Positions 17,861 through 27,993 of a stretch of DNA of 64,000 nt are shown here, one piece after another. Made by a program: the position numbers and the translations under genes. Below the pieces are notes generated by a model. The model did no database searches. It worked only from the letters and a program-made list of their open reading frames with translations, and was not told where the DNA came from. The stretch lies in assembly GCA_019058295.1 (NCBI GenBank), contig JAHPZI010000021.1, positions 169,167 to 233,166 of the forward strand. Reading direction: 5' to 3'. Position 1 is the stretch's first letter, and each line of letters starts with the position of its first letter. Origin of the DNA: Promethearchaeota archaeon. Lineage in GTDB: Archaea; Asgardarchaeota; Lokiarchaeia; Sigyniarchaeales; SOKP01.

Positions 17861-20800
17861 GTGATAAAAGAGAGTTTTATTTTTAAGGAAGACTTGGTTG
17901 AAGGGAAATCATTATATCCTTATGTCACGATATTTAAGAAGGAACCGTTTAAATCCTTTTTTTCAGTGAAAAGGAGAGAGATTGGACGATTTTATATTAG
18001 TAATTATGATGAGGTCATAAAATATTATCAATTTTTTAAGAAAAAGATACTAAATGAAAGAATTTTTAACATCGAAAATGTTTACTATTTCCTCTTATTA
18101 AGAAAGTATTTGAAAGAGGATAAGAAAGAAAATAAGAAAGAATTATATGATTATATTAAAAAATGTATATTTACAAAAGGGAATGATAAATTAGGATTTA
18201 AATTTTCTCCCTATTCAGATCAAAAAGAACCGGATATTTGGTCCACTTATTTTGCTTTAGCAAGCATGAAATTATTAGGAGTTTTGAAGGAATTTCTTGC
18301 TTCAAAGGGACAAAAACATGTCGCCCGAGAAATTAAAAACTTTGTCCTCCCTCACAATAAAGGTGATAGATTCTTACACTGTTTTGATGAAAATTGCGAA
18401 ATTTGCAAAAAGACATCCTCTGCAAGAACACTATATTTCGCATTGGAGATTTTAAGGCTTTTAGGAATAGATACAAGATTAAGTAAAGACTCGTTTCGCT
18501 CCCATTTAACTGATAAAAAGCGAGATCCATCGTTGGTTTTCAAGTTGTTATGTTTTAAGCTTTTGGATCTTGATTCTAATGTTAATGATAAAGCTCTTCA
18601 ATATCTTCATCAATTTCAAAAAGAAAATGGCGGTTTTAGTTTTAAAAAAATAGATGGAAGAATAAATACAACATTTTGGGTAGTTTATGCTCTCGATATA
18701 TATTCTTGGTTAATAGATTATAATCCTATTGCAATCTATTCTTTTATAAACTCTAAACTAAATGAAATATTAAGGGAGGATTCTCATCGAAACTTTATTA
18801 AAATGATGGAACTCTCCAAATTGATTATATTATTATCAATAATTTGGAAAAAATTCATTTCCGAAATTGAAAGAGTTATATTCAAGAAACTAGAACAAGA
18901 TAAATATATTGATTTTAATCAAATTCAAGCTCCCTTAGGCTTAACTCATGGAATTAATGAGGTTATTTCTTATATCAATCACAATTATACGTTTAATTTG
19001 AAATTACAAGATAATACTAAAGAATTTCTCAATTTTACTCGTAATCTTACTCAGGGCCAAAGGATGATAGTTGAAGATTTTTATGAGCAACTTAGCAACA
19101 ATAGAGACGTTTCTCTTTCTAAAATCATGAAAAAATATAAAGTTTCTAACGCTTTTGAACATCTAAAATTAAAGGAAGACATTTTTCCTTTAATAAATAA
19201 AATGATAGAGAAGAATTTTTTTAAAGGTAAAATTACAAAAAAAGGCATCCGTAAAAAATATTACTTTCATCTCGACGTATTATTAAAAAAAATAATTATT
19301 TCTGACACTAATATAATTTTGGCTCAACTACTTAATGAAAAAGAGAAATTGAAGGAAATTAAAAACAATATTTTTAACATGATTTTAAAATTGAAGAATG
19401 TATCCTCTCAAATAAAAGAAGAAATCGAATCTTATTTAATTCTAAATGAAATTGATCTCGCTAAAGAAAGGTTAAAATACATTATAAGAGACGCTTTAAT
19501 GGAAGCCGATTTCTTAAACGAAAATATTGAAAATTCATTTAATGAAGATTTATATTATACTAATATTCAAACTGTTTTTAATTCAGAGATAACCCGCTGG
19601 AACGAATTATATTCCATTTTAAGTAAAGAACTGAAGGCCACAGAATTGTTTCTGTTGAAGAAAATTACAGAAAAGGAAGATATAAGAAAGTTTAATAATA
19701 CAATTGAGAATTTAGAAAATAAAATTTTCATATTTAAAGAATCAATCAATAGAAATATAGATGAATTTAGAAATAATTTAAGAGAAGTCAGTGAAAAATA
19801 TTCAGATACAGAATTATCTGTTGTTATTCAAGATTTTGAAAAGATTAGAATGAATGTAAGCGAATTTGATAAAAAATTTTATGAAATTTCTCAAAAAATA
19901 ATCACAGAAGAACCTGAGATTATACAAAATCGAAAGAAAATAATAAATCAGTGGATTGAAATAAAGAAGGAATTAGATGACATCTTTAACTATTATTCTA
20001 ATGGCTTTACCTTCTTCAAAGAGAATGAGACAAAAATTAATGATCTGAAAAATACAATTATTCAAGATATTGAACTTATAAGTGAAAAAACCAAGCTTAA
20101 AACAAAAGAAAGTCAATTTAAAGAAGCATTTGATTTTATTAAAAAGGAAGCAGATAATTTATTAAAAACTAAAACAAGTGAAATTAAAGAGCTCCAAAAG
20201 ATCATTAATAAAGCAATAATACCTAAACAGAGATTATATTTGTTATATAAAGAATTACATAATAGGCTAGAGGATTTAGAGGAAAATCTACTTACAGAAA
20301 TAGGACAACATGTTAAATCCCTAAAAAATAAAGTTGTAGAAGAAAGAAATAGAACAAAAATAGAGGATTTTGATAATTTTGTTTCACAAGAGATCTTTAA
20401 TTTCAAAGAGATCTTCAATAATTATAAAAAAAACATAGGTCAGTTAAGTGATAAAGGAGTTAAAGATATAATTAATGGATTTAATGATATTCAAAATAAG
20501 TTTAATGATGTAGATCGATTATATTTAAAAAAATTAAAAAAATGTAATGAATTAATTGAAAATTTTAACGAAAAATCCAATTTGACCATTATTCAATGGG
20601 ATAATTTTAAAAAATATTTTAATCACGAAATAGATATCTTAAAAGAAGAATACATCAATGAGATTATTACACGAAAAATTAATTCTATCTCAAACGAGAG
20701 AAAAACGAATACAATAAAAGTTATCGAATTAAAAAAGGAACTTGGCTTAAAATGTAATGATCTAATGTCTAGGATAAAAGAGATGATTGAGATTTCTAAA

Positions 20801-22303
20801 TTAAATGCAAAACTTTATGATGCCGAAAAATGTGTTTTATTATATACAGATCATTATTATAAAAACAAGGAATTAAAGAATTATATTGACAATAAATTAT
20901 TAAAATTAGTACGAGAGAGAATAGGGAAAATACTTGCCTTGTATGACTCCAGCATAAGAAAAAGAACATTAAGCGTAAATATATTAGAACTTCAAAATCG
21001 AATTAACGAGTTGAATTTTGAAGAAATTGTTCGAGAGCAATTTAAGCAAAAAGTCACGGAACTCCAAATCGATCAAACGCGAATGGAATTTATTGAGACT
21101 AAAAACTATTTTGAAGGTGTTTTAGAAAATAACATATTTGCAATAAATAAAATAAGAAGCAACCTTGAATTGTTTATTAATAAGCAAAATTTTATAACAC
21201 AGGAATTTAATGATTTGGAAACAGAGTTGAAGGCACAAAATTCAAAGATTTTCAAAGATATTGAGAAATCACATGGAGAATCGTATATTAAAATTAAGGA
21301 AAGCTTTGAAAATGAATGGAGAAAACTAGGAAATAAATTTGATCAAACTCAGCAAAGAATTGAAGAAGACTTAAAATCATCGTTAAGCAATATTAACGAT
21401 TCAAATAAAATGGGACTTGAACTTAGTGAATATTTTGTTAAGAAAAAAAGTGAGTTTTTAAAAGATTATAAAGATAAAAAAGAAAAAATTAGCACCGAAA
21501 TAATTATTTTAAAAGATGAGGCTTTCCTTGGAAAATTACTCAACTTCATTAACGAACGAAAGGTGCGTATAAGCCAAATGCTAGGAACACTCCAAATTAG
21601 AGTTGAAGAGGACATAGATGCACGAGAATTTAAGAGGGCCTCCTATAAGATAAATAAACGAGCAGACAATATCTATAAACATATAAAATTAATTAAAAAG
21701 AATATAAAGAATTTAACGAAAGAATTTAATAAATATTCCAAAGATTTTGAAACAAAAAGCAAATATATTTTAAAAGACTTTGAGAGGTTTCTCATCGAAT
21801 ATTATGAAGCTTTAACTGAAAAAATTAAAAGTTTAGAGCAATTAATAATTAAATCATATATATCAATGGCCATAAAAGCTGTGACTAATGAGTTTCTCAC
21901 GCTTAGTTTTTTAGCCAATGAGCTCAAAATAAAAAAGCATAATCTGCAAGAACATTTGATTTTCCTAATAAGCAGTGGCGAGTTAAAAGGCAAATATGAT
22001 CCGCGCTTGGGATTATATTATGAAAATCCTGATGTTTTAGATAAATTAGATGAGGACGAGTTAGAAGTTTTTAAGAAAATGAATTTCCGAGTTTATATGT
22101 TTTGGAAACGATTTAAAAGCTTTACTAGTTTATACGGTCCAATTATTGGTTTTTTTGCGTCTTTATTAGCAATAACTTATTATATTTTTATATTTTCTGG
22201 TGGGAATCCCGTCACCTTTGCAATTCCTATTTTGTTTGTCTTAGTAATCGTTTTTTATTTCTTTTTCAAAAGGGGCAAAGAAGAAAAAGTTAAGCTTGAA
22301 TGA
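17861..22303 (+). CDS. Giant toroid / coiled-coil / tail-anchored protein
   Basis: This uncharacterised 1480-residue protein is built in layers. Residues ~90-330 contain helical repeats with toroid-like elements ('DIWSTYFALASMKLLG', 'KENGGFSF', 'TTFWVVYALDIYSW'), reminiscent of prenyltransferase/cyclase repeats but degenerate. A possible winged-helix segment lies at ~395-470. From ~480 to ~1330 the protein is almost continuous Lys/Glu/Ile-rich helix, predicted to be long coiled coils. A second winged-helix-like segment (~1345-1415, 'TLSFLANELKIKKHNLQEHL') precedes two C-terminal membrane helices and a basic tail. The GTG start directly follows an in-frame stop and its SD (GAGG, ~12 nt away) is weak, so the start is uncertain. 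It could tether or organise membranes or chromosomes, but no function is established. It stands alone, head-to-head with the aminotransferase. Confidence 0.7.
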   Translation: MIKESFIFKEDLVEGKSLYPYVTIFKKEPFKSFFSVKRREIGRFYISNYDEVIKYYQFFKKKILNERIFNIENVYYFLLLRKYLKEDKKENKKELYDYIKKCIFTKGNDKLGFKFSPYSDQKEPDIWSTYFALASMKLLGVLKEFLASKGQKHVAREIKNFVLPHNKGDRFLHCFDENCEICKKTSSARTLYFALEILRLLGIDTRLSKDSFRSHLTDKKRDPSLVFKLLCFKLLDLDSNVNDKALQYLHQFQKENGGFSFKKIDGRINTTFWVVYALDIYSWLIDYNPIAIYSFINSKLNEILREDSHRNFIKMMELSKLIILLSIIWKKFISEIERVIFKKLEQDKYIDFNQIQAPLGLTHGINEVISYINHNYTFNLKLQDNTKEFLNFTRNLTQGQRMIVEDFYEQLSNNRDVSLSKIMKKYKVSNAFEHLKLKEDIFPLINKMIEKNFFKGKITKKGIRKKYYFHLDVLLKKIIISDTNIILAQLLNEKEKLKEIKNNIFNMILKLKNVSSQIKEEIESYLILNEIDLAKERLKYIIRDALMEADFLNENIENSFNEDLYYTNIQTVFNSEITRWNELYSILSKELKATELFLLKKITEKEDIRKFNNTIENLENKIFIFKESINRNIDEFRNNLREVSEKYSDTELSVVIQDFEKIRMNVSEFDKKFYEISQKIITEEPEIIQNRKKIINQWIEIKKELDDIFNYYSNGFTFFKENETKINDLKNTIIQDIELISEKTKLKTKESQFKEAFDFIKKEADNLLKTKTSEIKELQKIINKAIIPKQRLYLLYKELHNRLEDLEENLLTEIGQHVKSLKNKVVEERNRTKIEDFDNFVSQEIFNFKEIFNNYKKNIGQLSDKGVKDIINGFNDIQNKFNDVDRLYLKKLKKCNELIENFNEKSNLTIIQWDNFKKYFNHEIDILKEEYINEIITRKINSISNERKTNTIKVIELKKELGLKCNDLMSRIKEMIEISKLNAKLYDAEKCVLLYTDHYYKNKELKNYIDNKLLKLVRERIGKILALYDSSIRKRTLSVNILELQNRINELNFEEIVREQFKQKVTELQIDQTRMEFIETKNYFEGVLENNIFAINKIRSNLELFINKQNFITQEFNDLETELKAQNSKIFKDIEKSHGESYIKIKESFENEWRKLGNKFDQTQQRIEEDLKSSLSNINDSNKMGLELSEYFVKKKSEFLKDYKDKKEKISTEIIILKDEAFLGKLLNFINERKVRISQMLGTLQIRVEEDIDAREFKRASYKINKRADNIYKHIKLIKKNIKNLTKEFNKYSKDFETKSKYILKDFERFLIEYYEALTEKIKSLEQLIIKSYISMAIKAVTNEFLTLSFLANELKIKKHNLQEHLIFLISSGELKGKYDPRLGLYYENPDVLDKLDEDELEVFKKMNFRVYMFWKRFKSFTSLYGPIIGFFASLLAITYYIFIFSGGNPVTFAIPILFVLVIVFYFFFKRGKEEKVKLE

Positions 22304-22304
22304 A

Positions 22305-24455
22305 TCAATCGTAATCTTTAATAAATTGAATATATTTAGGATGTTTCTTCAAATATCCTAAATGACAGGCTTGATTTAAGTGAGTATGAAATTTATTATC
22401 TTGTATATCTTCCTCTCGAGCGAGATCTTGGAACTCTGAAAATTTCATTTTGCCATTTTCACTTAATTTAGCAATATTAATTAAAGTCTTAATATTCCTA
22501 TTTAAATAACATTTTCTTTCTCTTGAAGTTAGTGTTTTTTTCCCTTTTAACTTTAAAATGTTTTTTCTTAATTTTGACTCATCTATTCTAATCAAATCTG
22601 CAACGAAGGATAATCCATAATTTTTAAGTTTCTTATATTCTGAACTTTTTGCAAAGTTATCAATCTCTATAATAATTTCTTCAATTGAACGATCTGCCAA
22701 GACTTCTTTTTCCTTTTCTCGGCGTTCTTTAAAATTGTTGATAATATCTAACTCTGAATAATTACTAACCTTAGGAGAAAACTTGATTTTTTCTCGCTTT
22801 AAGTTTTTATTTAATTCTAATTGTGTAGGTTGCAATAAGATCGAGTTCATGTTATTTTCTTTTCTCTTAGCAACTATATGAAACGGAATGTCAACTGTAT
22901 TTTCTGTTAAAAGGATATAACACCTTCCCGACGCAAATCTACCGGTTCTTCCCCGTCTCTGAATTAATCTAATTTCTGAGGGGACTGGTTCGTAAAAGAT
23001 TATTGCGTCAACATTCGGAATATCTAATCCTTCTTCTGCAACGCTCGTTGCGATTAATATATTTATTTTATCTTCTCTAAATTCTTGTAAAATTTCAATT
23101 TGTTTGAGTTGAGGGAAGCCAAAATCGTCTATTTTCGTCGTCTGACCAATAAATTTCTCAATGACAAGATGATTTTTATATTCCTCTCTCAATTTATTTT
23201 TTAGAAACTCTGCCATTTCTCTATATTGTGTAAATATAATGATTTTTTTATTTTGAAATTCCTCTAATTCCTCTCTAATAATTGAAAACAATTTATTTAT
23301 TTTAGGATGTGATAAATTTGAAAGTCCTACTTTTTCAATTATGGAATTTATGAATTTATAATTCTCAGAATTTATAATTCTTTTAGCAGATAATATATCT
23401 TGATCTGCTTTATATTTCAGTTTCTCCAAAAAAGATTTAAAAAGCGAAATGTCCTGAGTCTCTAATAAATCTTTAGCGTGAAGCATAGATATGCAACTTG
23501 AGCAATAAGAAAATATGGATTGGATGTTTAATTTTTTTACTTTTATAATATCTATTATTTTAGGATCATGATAATATAGATGTTTTAAGAGATCATCATC
23601 AGATATTTTAGAATCACGATAATTCCCGTATTTTAAGGAATAGGTTAAATCATGGCTTATTCTCAAAAAATCTAATTTTGAATAATATTTCTTATATGGA
23701 TTTATCAGGTCGCGCTCTATAAAAAATCTTAAAAATTTCTTAAATAGGTGATCCCAAACCGTACTTAATTCAATCAATTTGATGGATAATTCTATTCTTT
23801 CTAAAAATGTATCGATCTCATAAATGTAATCTTTGACATCATTATCTTCATAATACTTAAAGACTACATTTTCTATGTATAAATTATCGCATATCTGTTG
23901 GATATGTTCATAATCCTTTCCAGGGGATGCGGTTAATCCTAATATTAAAGGATCAGTGCAACTATTAATATATTCACCAGAAATAAAATAATATGCATAA
24001 TTTCCTTTACAGCGATGAGCCTCGTCAAAGATTATCAATGCTGTTTCTTTTAAATTATATCTTCCTCGTTCTATATCATTCTTAATAATCTGGGGAGTTG
24101 AAACGATAATTCGAGATTCTTTAAATAAAAGAATACGCTTTTCAGGGCTTATTTTTCCAGTTAAAGATACTATTTCTTCTTCATTAATTGCTAAAAATTT
24201 CTTACAAGAGCTCTTATGCTGTGAAACCAAAGGCCTAGTTGGAGCAAGTATTATCACCTTTCCCTTAGAATACCTTCTAAGTGTATTTGCCACTAACAGG
24301 ATTCCAATTATCGTTTTTCCTAACCCTGTAGGCAAAATTACTAACGAATTCTTGTTCTTACATGCATGAAAAATATTATTTTGATAATGTCGGTAAAAAA
24401 TCTTATTCTGCTTTAAAAAAGTACCATTAAAATATTCGGGAAAATCAGTATGCAT
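22305..24455 (-). CDS. hef: Hef/FANCM-type superfamily 2 helicase, nuclease domain absent
   Basis: This 716-residue SF2 DNA helicase has motif I PTGLGKT (42-48), motif II DEAH (143-146), motif III LTASPG, a long helical insert between the two RecA domains (~190-370) as in Hef, and motifs V-VI 'ATSVAEEGLDIPN' and 'QRRGRTGR'. Euryarchaeal Hef usually ends with an ERCC4 nuclease and HhH domain. Here the C-terminal ~180 residues are basic and helical with no ERCKxxxD-like nuclease motif, so this is a helicase-only form. It likely remodels stalled replication forks. The stop lies 1 bp from the convergent giant gene. Helicase family is certain; Hef rather than another FANCM/MPH1-like member is likely. 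Confidence 0.85.
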   Translation of the reverse strand: MHTDFPEYFNGTFLKQNKIFYRHYQNNIFHACKNKNSLVILPTGLGKTIIGILLVANTLRRYSKGKVIILAPTRPLVSQHKSSCKKFLAINEEEIVSLTGKISPEKRILLFKESRIIVSTPQIIKNDIERGRYNLKETALIIFDEAHRCKGNYAYYFISGEYINSCTDPLILGLTASPGKDYEHIQQICDNLYIENVVFKYYEDNDVKDYIYEIDTFLERIELSIKLIELSTVWDHLFKKFLRFFIERDLINPYKKYYSKLDFLRISHDLTYSLKYGNYRDSKISDDDLLKHLYYHDPKIIDIIKVKKLNIQSIFSYCSSCISMLHAKDLLETQDISLFKSFLEKLKYKADQDILSAKRIINSENYKFINSIIEKVGLSNLSHPKINKLFSIIREELEEFQNKKIIIFTQYREMAEFLKNKLREEYKNHLVIEKFIGQTTKIDDFGFPQLKQIEILQEFREDKINILIATSVAEEGLDIPNVDAIIFYEPVPSEIRLIQRRGRTGRFASGRCYILLTENTVDIPFHIVAKRKENNMNSILLQPTQLELNKNLKREKIKFSPKVSNYSELDIINNFKERREKEKEVLADRSIEEIIIEIDNFAKSSEYKKLKNYGLSFVADLIRIDESKLRKNILKLKGKKTLTSRERKCYLNRNIKTLINIAKLSENGKMKFSEFQDLAREEDIQDNKFHTHLNQACHLGYLKKHPKYIQFIKDYD

Positions 24456-24614
24456 CTTAACTTTAATTCTTATTCAGTACTTTTAAACCCCCCTACAGTT
24501 ATGAATTTTCGAAACATAATGAGAATAAAAAAAAAACATTATATGAAAATTATGAAAAAATGTGGAAATTTATGACTTCAAACACCAATTTTTTTATGAG
24601 ATAGAATAAAATAA

Positions 24615-25628
24615 TTAGAAATGAAATTCTGTCCCAACAAAGCCTGATGTATGAGAAGGATGAGAGCCCATGATTTTATTAAATCCAAATCCCGTACAAT
24701 GCATACCACATATTACCTCTGGATTTAGTTTTTCAAAATATTTTACCTTTTCCTCAATAACCTCAACAGGGTTCCATTCTTCGTGGAATCCACCTATTAA
24801 GGCGTAAACTTTATCCGTCCCAGTTAATTTTTGTCCATGTTTAATAGTATTTATAATGCCTGTATGCCCACAACCTGTTATCACAACTAAACCTTTATCT
24901 TTCACATTAATGTAAATTGCAGTTTCATCCCGAAAGTAATTTTTTTCAAACTCTTTTCTGCTTTTCTGGATGTAAAATCCTTTTGTTACCTCGTCTTTAT
25001 CAAATAATTCAATTTCTCCGCTCGTCACGATGCCATTGTACAATTTAACGGGTTCATTAGTTTCAATTATTTTTATATTATGCTGGTTTGCTAAATTGTG
25101 AATTAAAGTTTTATTTAACTGTGGTATCTTTCCTGATAATTTAATTTTTCCTTCGTTTTTTAATTCCTTTACTGAAGTTAACAGCTCTTCAGGTGGAAGT
25201 TCCTCCCCTGAATTAGTTATAGCCCAAAAGTTTTGCAAATAGCAATTTGGATTTAAATACATTTCACATCCTTCTTTCAATTCTGGAATTACTTTATTTA
25301 AACCACCAAAATGATCTAAATGCCCATGACTTAGGATTAATTTTTCAACATCGTTTAAATTTATATTTAACATTTGACTATTATCTATTATAGTTTGTGG
25401 TAAACCTCCAGTATCTAATAAAAAAAGATGACTTGAATCATCATCTTTTATTTCAATACTCAATGCAAATCCATGTTCCGCCTTAAATCTACTGGCTGCC
25501 GTCCCTGGTTGAATAACTTTGCCTTTAAATTTATCTTCTGTCAAAACTGTTAAACTAACTTCATTAGTAGTTAAAACTTTCATTGTAACCTTCCCACTTT
25601 CTATCCCTTCAGAAATATCATTACTCAT
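24615..25628 (-). CDS. Metallo-beta-lactamase-fold hydrolase, COG1237-like
   Basis: This 337-residue MBL-fold protein has the metal motif 'SHGHLDHFGG' (HxHxDH), later ligands in 'VVITGCGHTGI' and 'CGMHCTGFG', and the N-terminal 'HGFALSIEI...LLDTGG'. This layout matches the archaeal/bacterial COG1237 group, whose members are described as DHPS-like or 7,8-dihydropterin-6-yl-methyl-4-(beta-D-ribofuranosyl)aminobenzene 5'-phosphate synthase-related proteins. It is expected to bind two metal ions in the cytoplasm. It is monocistronic, with ~160 bp of AT-rich sequence to the helicase gene and ~90 bp to the TPR gene. The substrate is unknown, and no methanopterin pathway neighbour supports that specific role. 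Confidence 0.82.
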   Translation of the reverse strand: MSNDISEGIESGKVTMKVLTTNEVSLTVLTEDKFKGKVIQPGTAASRFKAEHGFALSIEIKDDDSSHLFLLDTGGLPQTIIDNSQMLNINLNDVEKLILSHGHLDHFGGLNKVIPELKEGCEMYLNPNCYLQNFWAITNSGEELPPEELLTSVKELKNEGKIKLSGKIPQLNKTLIHNLANQHNIKIIETNEPVKLYNGIVTSGEIELFDKDEVTKGFYIQKSRKEFEKNYFRDETAIYINVKDKGLVVITGCGHTGIINTIKHGQKLTGTDKVYALIGGFHEEWNPVEVIEEKVKYFEKLNPEVICGMHCTGFGFNKIMGSHPSHTSGFVGTEFHF

Positions 25629-25716
25629 TTGATCTATTCCTCATTTTAGATTTTGAATGAATATTCATTATATTAAATAAAAGTAATATTGTAAAAAAAA
25701 TTTCATAAAAAGTGAT

Positions 25717-27792
25717 CTATTTTTCACGCTTTGCGAATGCATAGCTATCGTAACTTTTACCCTTCCCGAGAACTACATTTAGATTATGTCGAGCAGAAGC
25801 ATTATAGGGATCTATTTCAAAAACTTTTTCAAAGCATCCGACAGCCTTATCAACTTCTTTTTTATAACCATACATAATTCCCATATTTATCAATGCGATA
25901 ATGTCATTTGGAGTTTTTTCTAACAATTTTTCATAACTCTCAAATATCATATCTAGATCTATATCAAATATCATATCTGGATTTATTTCAATTAATTTTT
26001 GAAAACTCCTCGCAGCTTTTTCGTAATTCTCTTGAATATAATAGATTTGCCCTTTATTTTTAATAGCTTCAATATATTTAGGATCCAACTTCAATGCTAC
26101 GTCATAAAAAGCTATGGCTTTTTCGAATTGTTTTTGTTTAGAATTTGCATTAGCTAGCCCCACCCAGGGCTCTACTATATCTGCATTTACTTTTATTATT
26201 TCTTCGTAGCATTCAATTATTTTATCGAAATTTTGAGTTTTTTCGAAATATTTTATAGCTTTTTCGTATTCTTTTTTAGAAAAAAACGTGTCGCCTAAGC
26301 CGTTCCATGCTTCTTGATATTCTGGTTCCAGATTTATCGCTTCTTCATAGCACATAATCGCTTCATCATATTTACGTTTATGTTGCCGTATTTTACCCAT
26401 GTTGACCCATATTGATGGAATATTAGGATTTAGATTGGTGGCTCCTTCAAAATAGGAAAATGCTTTATCGTATTTTTTCTTTTTAAGATAGAGAGCCCCC
26501 CTATTATTTAAGGCATCAACATAATTTGGATTTAGCTTTAAAGCTTTATCATAAGCTTGATTTGCATTACTATAGTCTTCTTTAGCCATAAATGCATTTC
26601 CTAAGCTATTCCATGCAATTGGTTCCTTTTTGTCTAGAGTAAGTGCTTTATTATAACATTCAATCGCCTTATCATATGAATTTTTAGCAGCATATACGTT
26701 TCCCTTATGAGTCCAAATGAGTGCGCTGCTCTCTAGTTCAAGGGCTTTATCATAAGATTCGATGGCTTTATCAAAATTATTAATGGCGACATACGCAGAG
26801 CCCATGTTATTTAATGCCTTAATATTAGAAGGATCCAATTCTATTACTTTTTCATAACAAACAATTGATTTATAGTGAAATTTTAGATAATCGTAAATAG
26901 AAGCTAAGAGCATCCAAGCTTCTTTATTTTTTTTATCCAATTCAATGGCTTTTTGATAGAAATCAATAGATTTATCAAATTCTTCCTTCGATTGATAATA
27001 ATTTCCCATATCGCACCATTCTCTTGGAGATTTTAAAGTTGATTTTCTTAATTCGAGAAAGTCTTCTAAATTCTTTCTTGCTTGGTCATTATTTGGATCT
27101 AATTCTAAGATAAATTCAATGCATTCGATTGCTTTATTATACTCTTTCTTGGCAGCAAATGTAGCAGCCATATTGTTCCAGGAATTAATATCAGTTGGTT
27201 TTAATTTAAGTATTTCCGCATAACATTTGATGATATTATCATAATCTTTTATTTTCTCAAAATTTTTAATGGCCTCATCATAATTTTTCTTATTTTTTTC
27301 TAAATGTCCTAAATTTTTCCATGCTTCATTAGAGTTTGGATCAATCTCTAGTGCTTTTTGAAAGCAATTAATTGCTTTACGATAAGATTTTTTATCATTC
27401 GTTTTGGAACCATATACTTTGCCCATATTGTTCCATATATCGGGAACTTTTGGATTTAAGCTAATAGCTTTTTCAAAATATTTAATTGCTTTTACATAAT
27501 GATTTTTACTGGCATAGAGATTCCCAAGAGAACTCCAAGCATGTGGATCATTATTGTCTAATTCAACTGCCCTCTCATAGTGTTTTTTTGCTAAATCAAA
27601 AATTTTTAAATGAGCGTAAGCATGTCCTAAATTTAGAATCGCAATGTAATGATTAGGATCAATCTTTAGCGCTTCTTCATAACAATCAATTGCCTTATGA
27701 TATATCCCCTTTGCGGCAAAGGAAACTCCTTTATTAGTCCATTCTTTAGCAGTGTTCAACTCGGAATTAGTAGTATTTATCATTGGAATCAT
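25717..27792 (-). CDS. Tetratricopeptide repeat (TPR) protein
   Basis: This 691-residue protein is made almost wholly of 34-residue TPR units, roughly 17-19 of them. They have the consensus signature 'A-x-x-x-G/N-x-A-x-x-x-K-x-x-Y-x-x-A-I-x-x-Y-x-x-A-L-x-L-D-P' (for example 'KAIDCYEEALKIDPN' and 'EAIMCYEEAINLEPEYQEAW'). No signal peptide, membrane helix or enzymatic domain is visible, so it is a cytoplasmic protein-protein interaction scaffold. A few units are irregular ('YDNIIKCYAEILKLKP'), with inserts that change the superhelical pitch. It is flanked by an MBL-fold gene and, after a 200 bp gap, a ferredoxin-like gene in the same direction. Its partners cannot be deduced. Confidence 0.93.
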   Translation of the reverse strand: MIPMINTTNSELNTAKEWTNKGVSFAAKGIYHKAIDCYEEALKIDPNHYIAILNLGHAYAHLKIFDLAKKHYERAVELDNNDPHAWSSLGNLYASKNHYVKAIKYFEKAISLNPKVPDIWNNMGKVYGSKTNDKKSYRKAINCFQKALEIDPNSNEAWKNLGHLEKNKKNYDEAIKNFEKIKDYDNIIKCYAEILKLKPTDINSWNNMAATFAAKKEYNKAIECIEFILELDPNNDQARKNLEDFLELRKSTLKSPREWCDMGNYYQSKEEFDKSIDFYQKAIELDKKNKEAWMLLASIYDYLKFHYKSIVCYEKVIELDPSNIKALNNMGSAYVAINNFDKAIESYDKALELESSALIWTHKGNVYAAKNSYDKAIECYNKALTLDKKEPIAWNSLGNAFMAKEDYSNANQAYDKALKLNPNYVDALNNRGALYLKKKKYDKAFSYFEGATNLNPNIPSIWVNMGKIRQHKRKYDEAIMCYEEAINLEPEYQEAWNGLGDTFFSKKEYEKAIKYFEKTQNFDKIIECYEEIIKVNADIVEPWVGLANANSKQKQFEKAIAFYDVALKLDPKYIEAIKNKGQIYYIQENYEKAARSFQKLIEINPDMIFDIDLDMIFESYEKLLEKTPNDIIALINMGIMYGYKKEVDKAVGCFEKVFEIDPYNASARHNLNVVLGKGKSYDSYAFAKREK

Positions 27793-27993
27793 TATAATTT
27801 TAATTATTCAATAATAAACTATAAATCTATATTAAATTATGAAAATTGAAATTTAAAAGATTTTAGTTTATTAAATTAAATCCTCGATCATTTATTAGGT
27901 TAAGAAAGATGGTCTTTGAGTTAAATTGTGTTCCACATATTTTATTATATAATTTTTGAAATGAAAGGAAATAAAATGGAATTAAAATATTAA

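Noticed and set aside
20113-20418. 101-aa minus-strand ORF in the coiled-coil gene
   Set aside because: Ser/Leu-rich shadow typical of the complement of Lys/Glu-rich helices.
25717-27792. Tandem DNA repeats in the TPR gene as a satellite
   Set aside because: They reflect the 34-residue TPR protein repeat; DNA copies are too diverged to be a separate element.
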